DNA from: Defluviitaleaceae bacterium
GTDB lineage: Bacteria > Bacillota > Clostridia > Lachnospirales > WRAX01
Direction of reading: 5' to 3'
Length of the DNA stretch: 21,973 bases
Assembly: GCA_009781815.1 (NCBI GenBank)
Contig: WQVB01000002.1
Span: 1 to 21,973 of the forward strand
The number at the start of each line of letters is the position of its first letter. Position 1 is the stretch's first letter. The position numbers and the translations under genes are program-made. Positions 7,650 to 14,235 of this stretch are shown here, one piece after another. The notes beneath the pieces were generated by a model that saw only the letters and a list, made by a program, of their open reading frames with translations, was not told the DNA's origin and searched no databases.

Positions 7650-7735
7650 AGCGGGTGGGTGAATTGGGATAACGTGAATACAGGATGGCGAGTAGGGATT
7701 GATTTCACAATAAATCTAATGACAACAAGGCAAAC

Positions 7736-8008
7736 CTACCGCTTCTTCCAACCCCTTATAGGGATATTCGCCGACAGCACAGGCTTGTCGCACCCTTTAT
7801 CATCATTGCCCGAAAGGTCGAGGTTTATATCAATCTCCCCCTCTTCAAAGTCAAGATAATTATTTAAAACACCTAAAATATCTGCCTTGAGCATCTCTAG
7901 CGTCTCTGGGTAGGTGTTTAGCCTATCTTGAAACAGCACCAGTTGCAAGCGGCTTTTTGCTATATCTGCCGTGTTTTCTTTTTTTGAAAAAATATTGAAA
8001 AAACTCAT
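7736..8008 (-). CDS. minE: cell division topological specificity factor MinE
   Basis: MinE binds membrane-bound MinD, stimulates its ATPase and drives MinCD away from midcell. The 90 residues match the family length. The N-terminal MSFFNIFSKK can act as a membrane-binding amphipathic segment; AKSRLQLVLFQDR (about 18-30) is the MinD-contact helix/strand; the C-terminal part (ILGVLNNYLDFEEGEIDINLD) is the dimerisation fold. AGGAG lies about 7 nt before the ATG. It is 99 bp downstream of minD. A MinE, rather than a DivIVA-only system, implies pole-to-pole Min oscillation or a similar gradient. Confidence 0.94.
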   Translation of the reverse strand: MSFFNIFSKKENTADIAKSRLQLVLFQDRLNTYPETLEMLKADILGVLNNYLDFEEGEIDINLDLSGNDDKGCDKPVLSANIPIRGWKKR

Positions 8009-8040
8009 TAAATCTCTCCTTTACAATAGCTATCCATTGA

Positions 8041-8081
8041 GCAATTAGTATAGTGAGATCCCGCATCGAGTGCGGGATGAC
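8041..8081. repeat. right half of a family B palindromic element
   Basis: GCAATTAGTATAGTGAG matches the right part of the family B core at 661-753, but the hairpin after it has a different stem, ATCCCGCA / TGCGGGAT around TCGAG, ending GAC. The left half is missing. It sits in the 99-bp gap between minD and minE. Confidence 0.75.
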
Positions 8082-8107
8082 CACGTAAGGCTCTAAGTTA
8101 ATTCCCT

Positions 8108-8914
8108 TTATTTTTTCTTACTAAAAATCTGCCTAAACTTAGCCATAAAACCTTCTTTGGCTTGGGTCGCCCCTATTTCAAGCATAGGCACCCTCTCATC
8201 AACAATACGCTCCGCTATATTGCGAAAAGCCGCCCCCGCCCTTGAAGAAGAGTTAGCAGATGCAGGCTCACCCCTGTTTGAGGTGATTATAATATCCTCA
8301 TCATCAGGCACAATGCCCAAAACATCAATAGCTAAAATATCTACAACATTTTCCAAAGACAGCATATCTCCACGCTTTACAAGCTCTGGTCTAATACGGT
8401 TTAGCACCAAGTGAGCAGTGTTGATTTGTGAAGATGCTAAGAGGCCTATAACCCTATCTGCATCTCTAACGCTGCTCACCTCAGGGTTAGCAACAACAAT
8501 AGCACGGTGGGCAGATGAAATGGCGTTTTTAAAGCCTTGCTCTATGCCCGCTGGGCAGTCAATTAAGATATAGTCAAACTCATCCTCCAAGGATGCACAA
8601 AGCTTTATCATCTGCTCAGGGCTAACGGCATCTTTATCTTTGCTTTGAGAGGCTGCAAGCAAATATAGCTCTTCAAACCTCTTATCAGCTATCAAAGCCT
8701 GCTTGGGGCGGCATTTGCCCTCTACCACATCTACTAGGTCAAAAACAATGCGGTTTTCAAGCCCCATAATAACATCAAGGTTGCGAAGGCCAATATCCGC
8801 ATCAATCAAAAGCACCTTTTTGCCCATATTAGCTAAAGCACAGCCTATATTAGCGGCGGTGGTGGTTTTGCCTACGCCACCTTTGCCGCTGGTTATAACA
8901 ATAATTTCAGCCAT
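8108..8914 (-). CDS. minD: septum site-determining ATPase MinD
   Basis: Deviant Walker ATPase that dimerises with ATP on the membrane and recruits MinC (inhibitor) or MinE. Seen in 268 residues: deviant P-loop GKGGVGKTT (10-18, with the signature Lys11), DADIGLRNLD (38-47), DCPAGIEQGF (119-128) and a C-terminal amphipathic membrane-targeting helix FMAKFRQIFSKKK. GGAGG is directly upstream of the ATG. It lies between minC and minE as expected, but with a 263-bp gap to minC that holds a family B repeat. Confidence 0.97.
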   Translation of the reverse strand: MAEIIVITSGKGGVGKTTTAANIGCALANMGKKVLLIDADIGLRNLDVIMGLENRIVFDLVDVVEGKCRPKQALIADKRFEELYLLAASQSKDKDAVSPEQMIKLCASLEDEFDYILIDCPAGIEQGFKNAISSAHRAIVVANPEVSSVRDADRVIGLLASSQINTAHLVLNRIRPELVKRGDMLSLENVVDILAIDVLGIVPDDEDIIITSNRGEPASANSSSRAGAAFRNIAERIVDERVPMLEIGATQAKEGFMAKFRQIFSKKK

Positions 8915-9048
8915 AAGACCTCCATAAATTTAGATTAAGATCAATCCCTATTGCAATCATCCTGCATGCAACAACAAGCAATCAGTATGATGAAACCCCC
9001 ATGTCAAGTTCAAGAAGTGTCATTCTAATTTGCCAATCGTTTAAGCTC

Positions 9049-9140
9049 GTCATTGCGGACTTGATCCGCAATCTCACTATACCAATCGCTAAAAAGCAAT
9101 GATTGCAAACTTAGAGATTGCGGATTAAGTCCGCAATGAC
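9049..9140. repeat. palindromic element, family B, opposite orientation (92 bp)
   Basis: ATTGCGGA-CTTGA-TCCGCAAT hairpins face each other (left arm from 9049, right arm to 9140). The core is the reverse complement of that at 661-753. One loop base in the right arm is changed (TTAAG for TCAAG). A further arm of type ATCCCCAA (CCCCAATCAAGTTGGGGATGAC region, 9140-9162) follows directly. Upstream flanking sequence (TTTAAGCTC) also resembles that before 661. It occupies the minD-minC gap. Confidence 0.88.
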
Positions 9141-9177
9141 CCCCAATCAAGTTGGGGATGACGGTATGGTAGAGCTG

Positions 9178-9819
9178 CTATCTATCTCCCGTGAAATCAA
9201 CATGGATTTGCTCGTCTTTTATAAAAGCATGGGCACCCTGCATCATAACCCCTGCATCTTCAAGCATTTCTTGCGTAAAATATGTAATCTTACCTGCGAT
9301 GCGGATTTGCGAGGGGGCAACGGCCAAAGCACAAATATATGCATCCTCATCCCCCTCAGAGCCAGCATGCACCATGCCACCCAATGTGCCAAATATATAT
9401 ACATTGCCCGTGGCTATAACCTCCGCACCTGAGTTTACATTGCCCATTATCACCACCGAGCCATTTTGGAATATAGATTGACCGCTACGAAGGTTAGCCT
9501 TATGGTGATAGGTAGGGCTTGTAGCGGGCTTAGCTCCCTCAAGTTCTAGGGTTATAGCCTCTTCCCCAGTCTCGTCTACAAAGGTTATCAACAGATCGGT
9601 CTCTTCTCCTACAATGCCTACAAGCTCTACAATATCTTCTTGAGATATTTCTTTGCCTTTAAAGGCGATTGTAGTTTTAGCATCGGCAAAAAACTTGGCA
9701 GAGGCCTGCATTTTTTCTCTAAAGGCCGTTTTAATATCCTCTAAGCTAGCCTCTTCATCAAGATGGACTATTATGCCGTTTTTGCCGCCTTTAAAGATAA
9801 CCGTATTGTCCCTTTTCAT
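9178..9819 (-). CDS. minC: septum site-determining protein MinC
   Basis: Division inhibitor that, brought to the membrane by MinD, blocks FtsZ assembly away from midcell. The 213 residues show the N-terminal FtsZ-inhibiting domain (VIFKGGKNGIIVHLD, 7-21) and the C-terminal right-handed beta-helix that binds MinD: RSGQSIFQNGSVVIMGNVNS (from 111), GAEVIATGNVYIFGTLGGMVHAG (131-153), and ALAVAPSQIRIAG (164-176). The ATG at 9817-9819 is only 6 nt from the pheT stop, and its ribosome site (GAGGGGATAG) overlaps the end of pheT, so the two are almost certainly cotranscribed and perhaps translationally coupled. This ties expression of the Min system to phenylalanyl-tRNA synthetase. Confidence 0.95.
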   Translation of the reverse strand: MKRDNTVIFKGGKNGIIVHLDEEASLEDIKTAFREKMQASAKFFADAKTTIAFKGKEISQEDIVELVGIVGEETDLLITFVDETGEEAITLELEGAKPATSPTYHHKANLRSGQSIFQNGSVVIMGNVNSGAEVIATGNVYIFGTLGGMVHAGSEGDEDAYICALAVAPSQIRIAGKITYFTQEMLEDAGVMMQGAHAFIKDEQIHVDFTGDR

Positions 9820-9825
9820 GTCAAA

Positions 9826-12291
9826 CTATCCCCTCAATACGGCGTCAAAGCCCTCTTTAGCCGCAAGCAATATTTTGTCGATAGATTTGGTGATTTCTTC
9901 ATCGGTAAGTGTGCGGTCATCCGCCCTAAATGTTAGGTTATATGCCATAGATTTAAAGCCATCATCAACGCCCTTGCCTTTGTAAACGTCAAACAGCTGT
10001 ACATCTTTTAAAATCTTTTGCCCAGCACGTTTTATCGCCTCTACAAGCTCTCCATGCAATACCTCATCTTTTACAACCAAGGCAATGTCTCTTTGAGCAG
10101 CTGGGTATTTTGGCAGGGCTTTGTAAACCTTATCTAGCTGGGCATTTTCACAAAGCAGGTCAAAGTTGATAACAACCAAATATGGTGTTGCCCCAATGTC
10201 ATAATTTTTCATCACTTGGGGGTGCAGCTGGCCGCAATATCCAAGCTCTATATCTGAAAGGCTAGCAGAAGCCGTGCGACCCCCATGCATAAAGGGCATA
10301 ACGGCGTATGGAGCAAATATAGCCTTATCCTCAACACCAAAAGCACGGGTGATAGCCTCTACAACGCCTTTAGCGTCATAAAAATCTATATCGCCACCAA
10401 AGCCACCAGCTACAAGCCACCTAGTCTCCATCGGCAGGTCTGTGGTGTTTTCAGCTGGGGTATATGTTTTTATAATCTCAAAAAGGCGTGCTTGTGGGTT
10501 TCTGCGGTTATAGTTAGTAGCTAGAGAGGCAAGCAAGCCATTAACCTGCACAGTACGCATAATGCTTGTATCCTCACCCAGCGGGTTTATAATGTTAACG
10601 GTTTTTCTAAAGCGGCATTTGTCTGAAAGCAGCAACTTATCAAACACTTTGGGGCTTTCAAAAGCATAGCTTAGCATTTGAGAATAGCCCAAAGCCGTCA
10701 TAGTGCTTACTGCTAAATCTTCCATCTTTTGTGATGTCGTCTTGCCCCCTGCGTTGGTTGAAGATATAACAACAGCAGGTATATTATCATAACCATAAAG
10801 GCGAGCCACCTCTTCAGCAATATCTTGCCACAGGTTTAAATCTCTACGCCAAGTGGGTATTGTAGCCACATTGCCCGTTATTGTAACCCCTAAAGGAGCT
10901 AAAAGCTTGCTAATCTCGTCGATGGTGATATTAACTCCCAAAAGGGATGATATTCTATTAGGATTGTCATTGCGGACTTGATCCGCAATCTCCCGCAAAC
11001 CATCACCATAGGGAGATCCCGTGTCAAGCACGGGATGACGACCGTGGGGTATCTCTATATTATGAGCAGCGATAGGCATTGGGTAAGCATCAACAATCTC
11101 CCCCGCCACATCACCACAACCAAGCTCAGCCACCAACTCTAAAGCACGCTTTATGCAAGTGATGGACATGTTAGGGTCAAGCCCCTTTTCAAACTTGCCC
11201 GAGCTATCCGTCCTCAAGCCAAGTTTTTTGGAGCTTTGGCGGATGTTTGGGCCGTTAAAATTAGCAGATTCAAAAAGCACCGTTGTGGTGTCATCATTTA
11301 TTTTTGACGCATCCCCACCCATAATGCCTGCAATGCCAATAGCTTTTACCCCATCAGCAATCACAAGGGTGTCTGCATCAAGCTTACGCTCTATCTCGTC
11401 AAGGGTGGTTATTTTTTCGCCTTCCGCCCCATCTCGCACCACAATTTTGCCTCCCTCAACAGCCCTTATATCAAAGGCATGCATAGGCTGGCCATACTCC
11501 AACATCACATAGTTTGTAATGTCTACAATATTGTTAATAGGGCGGATGCCCACAGCCATCAAACGGCTACGCAGCCACTGGGGCGACGGGGCAATCTTCA
11601 CATTCTTAACAACAGCTGCTATATATCTGTTACAGTTTTCGCTTGCAATCTCAACGCCTATACCCTCTACAGCATCCACAGTTTTAAGCTCCACCTTAGG
11701 CTCACAAACCTTTAAAGCCACACCTAAAGTAGCGGCAGCCTCCCTAGCTAAACCTATAACAGAATAGCAATCAGCCCTGTTTGATGTTATCTCAAACTCT
11801 ATAACATCTTCTAAAATGCCCAAAGCAACCCTAGCATCCATGCCCAGGGTTTGAGGCTCTTCAAAAATATATATGCCATCTTCAGGTGCCTCGGGGAAGT
11901 CGCTGCGGGTATAGCCCAGCTCCTCCACAGAGCATAACATCCCATCAGACGCCTCACCACGGATTTTGCCCTTCTTGATTTTTAAATCACCAGCTAGGTT
12001 TGCCCCATGCAAAGCCACAGGCACATAATCCCCAACATTTACATTGGTTGCCCCTGTTACAATCTGCTTGTTCTCGGCCTCACCAATATTTATTTGGGTA
12101 ACCACAAGCTTGTCTGCATCAGGGTGCTTTACAATCTCTTCAATACGACCAACCACCACGTTGGTAATGTCTGCCCCCATGTGGTGTATCTTTTCAACTT
12201 TTGAGCCGCTCATGGTCATAGCTTCGCAAAAATCCTTAATATCCAAATCTATATCAACATAGCTTTTCAGCCAAGAAAATGGTGTTTTCAT
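9826..12291 (-). CDS. pheT: phenylalanyl-tRNA synthetase beta subunit, with in-frame repeat insertion
   Basis: With PheS it forms the alpha2-beta2 enzyme charging tRNA-Phe; the beta subunit holds the editing site and tRNA-binding domains. Domains in order: N-terminal tRNA-binding domain (KHPDADKLVV, GATNV, RGEASDGMLCS, within about 39-150), B3/B4 editing domain (about 210-370), B5 (about 443-505, NRISSLLGVN to WRRDLNLWQDIAEEVARLYGY), the catalytic-like core, and a C-terminal anticodon-binding FDX-ACB domain (FDVYKG ... RTLTDEEI). The start is ATG 12291 (MKTPFSWLKSYV) with AAGGAG 6 nt upstream; the frame is open further, but that part is repeat-derived. At 821 residues it is slightly long because residues about 418-442 are encoded by a palindromic repeat at 10966-11039. 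Confidence 0.95.
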   Translation of the reverse strand: MKTPFSWLKSYVDIDLDIKDFCEAMTMSGSKVEKIHHMGADITNVVVGRIEEIVKHPDADKLVVTQINIGEAENKQIVTGATNVNVGDYVPVALHGANLAGDLKIKKGKIRGEASDGMLCSVEELGYTRSDFPEAPEDGIYIFEEPQTLGMDARVALGILEDVIEFEITSNRADCYSVIGLAREAAATLGVALKVCEPKVELKTVDAVEGIGVEIASENCNRYIAAVVKNVKIAPSPQWLRSRLMAVGIRPINNIVDITNYVMLEYGQPMHAFDIRAVEGGKIVVRDGAEGEKITTLDEIERKLDADTLVIADGVKAIGIAGIMGGDASKINDDTTTVLFESANFNGPNIRQSSKKLGLRTDSSGKFEKGLDPNMSITCIKRALELVAELGCGDVAGEIVDAYPMPIAAHNIEIPHGRHPVLDTGSPYGDGLREIADQVRNDNPNRISSLLGVNITIDEISKLLAPLGVTITGNVATIPTWRRDLNLWQDIAEEVARLYGYDNIPAVVISSTNAGGKTTSQKMEDLAVSTMTALGYSQMLSYAFESPKVFDKLLLSDKCRFRKTVNIINPLGEDTSIMRTVQVNGLLASLATNYNRRNPQARLFEIIKTYTPAENTTDLPMETRWLVAGGFGGDIDFYDAKGVVEAITRAFGVEDKAIFAPYAVMPFMHGGRTASASLSDIELGYCGQLHPQVMKNYDIGATPYLVVINFDLLCENAQLDKVYKALPKYPAAQRDIALVVKDEVLHGELVEAIKRAGQKILKDVQLFDVYKGKGVDDGFKSMAYNLTFRADDRTLTDEEITKSIDKILLAAKEGFDAVLRG
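10966..11039. repeat. chimeric palindromic element inside pheT (74 bp)
   Basis: The left arm is a hairpin ATTGCGGA-CTTGA-TCCGCAAT preceded by GTC; the right arm is ATCCCGTG/CACGGGAT around TCAAG followed by GAC. The two arms are therefore of different stem types. GAG/CTC and CCTATGG-like bases form a short core. On the pheT strand it reads as HPVLDTGS, PYGDGL, REIADQVRND, in frame, without a stop. It falls between the editing domain and B5, just ahead of NRISSLLG. Confidence 0.93.
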
Positions 12292-12350
12292 ATTTATCTC
12301 CTTATCATCTCGTACTCTCCCTGCCATCATCCCGAACAAACAGGCTATTA

Positions 12351-12401
12351 CTTACTAATCCTTCAGCTAGATTATGCGGAATGGATAAATCCATTCCCTA
12401 C
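12351..12401. repeat. half copy of family 2 palindromic element
   Basis: TACTAATCCTTCAG (reverse of the family 2 core) is followed by one intact hairpin GGAATGGAT-AA-ATCCATTCC and CCCTAC. The opposite arm is absent. It lies in the 150-bp pheS-pheT gap. Confidence 0.75.
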
Positions 12402-12441
12402 GGGGTAGATTAGGCTGACGCACCAAGCATGGGGTAACGGG

Positions 12442-13476
12442 CTAGAATTGACTCAAAAACCTAACGTCATTCTCAAACAAAAGCCTCATATCGTCGATAT
12501 TATACCGCTGCATGGCTATACGCTCTAGCCCCATGCCAAAGGCAAAGCCGCTATATTCTTCAGGGTCTATGCCGCAGTTTTGCAGCACATTTGGGTGCAC
12601 CATGCCGCAGCCTAAAAGCTCTATCCAGCCCTCGCCCTTACACACACGGCACCCACTTACCTTCTTCTCATCCCCCCCGCAAGCAAAACAGCTTACGTCC
12701 ATCTCGGCAGAGGGCTCGGTAAAAGGAAAGTGATGGGGGCGAAAGCGGGTTTTTGCATCATCCCCAAAAAGAGACTTTGCAAGGGTGTTTAAAGCCCCCT
12801 TTAAATGCCCCATGTGGATGCCCTTGTCAACCACAAGCCCCTCTAGCTGGTGAAAAACTGGCGAGTGGGTTGCGTCTACCTCATCACTTCTAAAAACCTT
12901 GCCAGGTGCAACGATGGCGATAGGCAGCTTGCCCTCTTCCATTTTGCGGATTTGTACAGGGCTTGTCTGGGTGCGGAGGACGTGGCCTCCCTCTACATAA
13001 AACGTATCTTGCTCATCCCTTGCGGGGTGGTTTTTTGGTATATTTAGAGCTTCAAAGTTGTGATAATCCGTCTCTACATCTGGCCCATGTACGATTTCAT
13101 AGCCCATGCTTAGAAAGATATCGCATATCTCTTCCGTTACGACTGTCATAGGGTGTTTTTTGCCCATACTAGCAGCTCTACCAGGCATTGTAACGTCAAT
13201 AACCTCTGCCGCCATAGCCGCCACTTGCTCTTTTGCTTCTAAATCAGCCCATTTAGCATTTAAAGCCTCTTCCAGCTGGTTTTTAAGCTGGTTAACCATT
13301 TGCCCAAAGGCGGGCCTTTCTTCAGCCGTCAAGCTACCCATAACCTTTGATGCATTTGTTATAGCACCTTTTTTGCCAAATGTAGCAACACGTATCTGCT
13401 CTAAATCTCGCAAATCTCCCGCTTTTTGTATGTTTGCAAGAGTTTCGCTTTCAATTTTCAATAATTCTTCTTTCAT
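12442..13476 (-). CDS. pheS: phenylalanyl-tRNA synthetase alpha subunit
   Basis: Catalytic subunit that activates phenylalanine and transfers it to tRNA-Phe. 344 residues. Class II motifs: ETDYHNFEALNIPKNHPARD, RTQTSPVQIRKME, PGKVFRSDEVDATHSPVFHQLEGLVVDKG and the C-terminal GFAFGMGLERIAMQRYNIDDMR. It carries the clostridial-type cysteine insert CFACGG...CRVCKGEGW before GCGMVHPNV, with about five more residues between the pairs than in Bacillus as I remember it; a zinc site is possible. The start is chosen at ATG 13474-13476 (MKEELLKI); an in-frame GTG at 13480-13482 would add two residues. Neither has a strong ribosome site. No T-box leader is visible upstream. Confidence 0.96.
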   Translation of the reverse strand: MKEELLKIESETLANIQKAGDLRDLEQIRVATFGKKGAITNASKVMGSLTAEERPAFGQMVNQLKNQLEEALNAKWADLEAKEQVAAMAAEVIDVTMPGRAASMGKKHPMTVVTEEICDIFLSMGYEIVHGPDVETDYHNFEALNIPKNHPARDEQDTFYVEGGHVLRTQTSPVQIRKMEEGKLPIAIVAPGKVFRSDEVDATHSPVFHQLEGLVVDKGIHMGHLKGALNTLAKSLFGDDAKTRFRPHHFPFTEPSAEMDVSCFACGGDEKKVSGCRVCKGEGWIELLGCGMVHPNVLQNCGIDPEEYSGFAFGMGLERIAMQRYNIDDMRLLFENDVRFLSQF

Positions 13477-13506
13477 TGCCACGCACCAAACTTTCTAATC
13501 AATAGT

Positions 13507-13667
13507 ATAGCTGCTTAACTCAAAAACACCCACACCTCCACGGTCTTTTTGCTCTAATACCTCGTGAAGAAAATCTTATGTACCTATAGCACACTGCGAT
13601 TTTCTTCACTTCGTCTTAAAGCAAAAATCCTCGTGGATGTGTAGGCATTTTTAAGTCAAACAGCTAT
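13507..13667. repeat. long imperfect inverted repeat between tRNA-Arg and pheS
   Basis: Arms of about 70 nt (13507-13575 and 13598-13667) pair with scattered mismatches over nearly their full length: ATAGCTG/CAGCTAT at the tips, CCACACCTCCACG with CGTGGATGTGTAGG, TTTTTGCT with AGCAAAAA, and GAAGAAAATC with GATTTTCTTC next to a 22-nt loop. Transcribed from either strand it forms one long hairpin. It shares no sequence with the GTC/GAC families. It could be a MITE-like element or a leader structure for pheS. There is no T-run, so it is not a simple terminator. Confidence 0.85.
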
Positions 13668-13670
13668 GAT

Positions 13671-13743
13671 CGCCCTCTGCAGGATTTGAACCTGCGACTT
13701 TTCGCTCCGGAGGCGAACGCTCTATCCCCTGAGCTAAGAGGGC
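13671..13743 (-). tRNA. tRNA-Arg (anticodon CCG)
   Basis: A full cloverleaf is seen on the minus strand: acceptor GCCCTCT with AGAGGGC and discriminator G; D arm AGCTCAGGGGATAGAGC; anticodon stem TTCGC/GCGAA with loop CTCCGGA, giving anticodon CCG for codon CGG; T arm GCAGGTTCGAATCCTGC. CCA is not encoded. It has its own consensus promoter just upstream. It is on the same strand as pheS, which begins about 190 bp downstream beyond a long inverted repeat. Confidence 0.97.
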
Positions 13744-13758
13744 ATTGAACTACCCCCA

Positions 13759-13787
13759 AGTATACCATAGCAAGAAACTTTTGTCAA
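13759..13787 (-). promoter_or_regulatory. tRNA-Arg promoter, TTGACA-N17-TATACT
   Basis: On the minus strand TTGACA (13787-13782) and TATACT (13764-13759) are 17 bp apart. Transcription would begin about 8-10 nt before the tRNA. It could also serve pheS and the genes beyond if the long hairpin at 13507-13667 lets transcription pass. Confidence 0.82.
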
Positions 13788-13867
13788 ATCAACTCCTCGG
13801 CTAGGAGTGCCAAAACACATTGATGCTACTTGATCGTAATTAGATCTGTAGCAGAACCATCCCCTTC

Positions 13868-13964
13868 GTCATCCTGAGCTTGACTCAGGATCTAATTGGA
13901 GAAGGGTAACCCTAATTAAGGTATGCACTATCATACATAGATCCTGAGTCAAGCTCAGGATGAC
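13868..13964. repeat. palindromic element, family A copy 3 (97 bp, ATCCTGAG stems, inverted)
   Basis: Arms ATCCTGAG-CTTGA-CTCAGGAT face each other around the family A core in reverse (CTAATTGGAGAAGG ... ACTATCATACATAG). The outer flanks continue the similarity: GTGCCAAAACACATTGATG (about 13807-13825) pairs with CAAAATGTGTTGACACC (14094-14110), so the unit spans about 13800-14120. Inside its right flank lies a degenerate palindrome (ATCCTGAATCAAG, about 14080-14092) without its partner. The 490-bp gap between the tRNA and the ABC gene thus holds the tRNA promoter, this unit, and the ABC leader. Confidence 0.9.
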
Positions 13965-14235
13965 GAAGGAGAGAATACGGCGTGATGGAGGGAAGTATTA
14001 ATTTTGCAACATGTCTAATGGTGGATTTGATCCACGATCCCCTCCCTAGTCGGAATAATCAGGGGAGGAAAGGGATCCTGAATCAAGGCTGGACAAAATG
14101 TGTTGACACCCCTGATAAGCAGTCATCATAGCGTAATTGCAAAATGACAACAAGAAGCACCTTCTCAACCATTGGTTGATTTACTTTTGGCAACCATCAT
14201 GCTATCATTATAAAAACAACAAGGAGGGCTTCTTT

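Noticed and set aside
9118..9432. Plus-strand frame over the start of minC
   Set aside because: It lies over repeat and over clearly coding minC on the other strand; no family resemblance.
12292..12339. N-terminal extension of PheT by 16 residues
   Set aside because: Conserved PheT begins at MKTPFSWLKSYV (12291), which has its own AAGGAG site; the extension is repeat-flanking sequence.
13483..13670. T-box riboswitch upstream of pheS
   Set aside because: No AGGGTGG-like T-box sequence or specifier-loop layout is visible on the minus strand; the region is one long inverted repeat instead.
14137..14235. N-terminal extension of the ABC transporter by 33 residues
   Set aside because: No ribosome site at 14137, and the strong AAGGAGG at 14221 selects ATG 14236.
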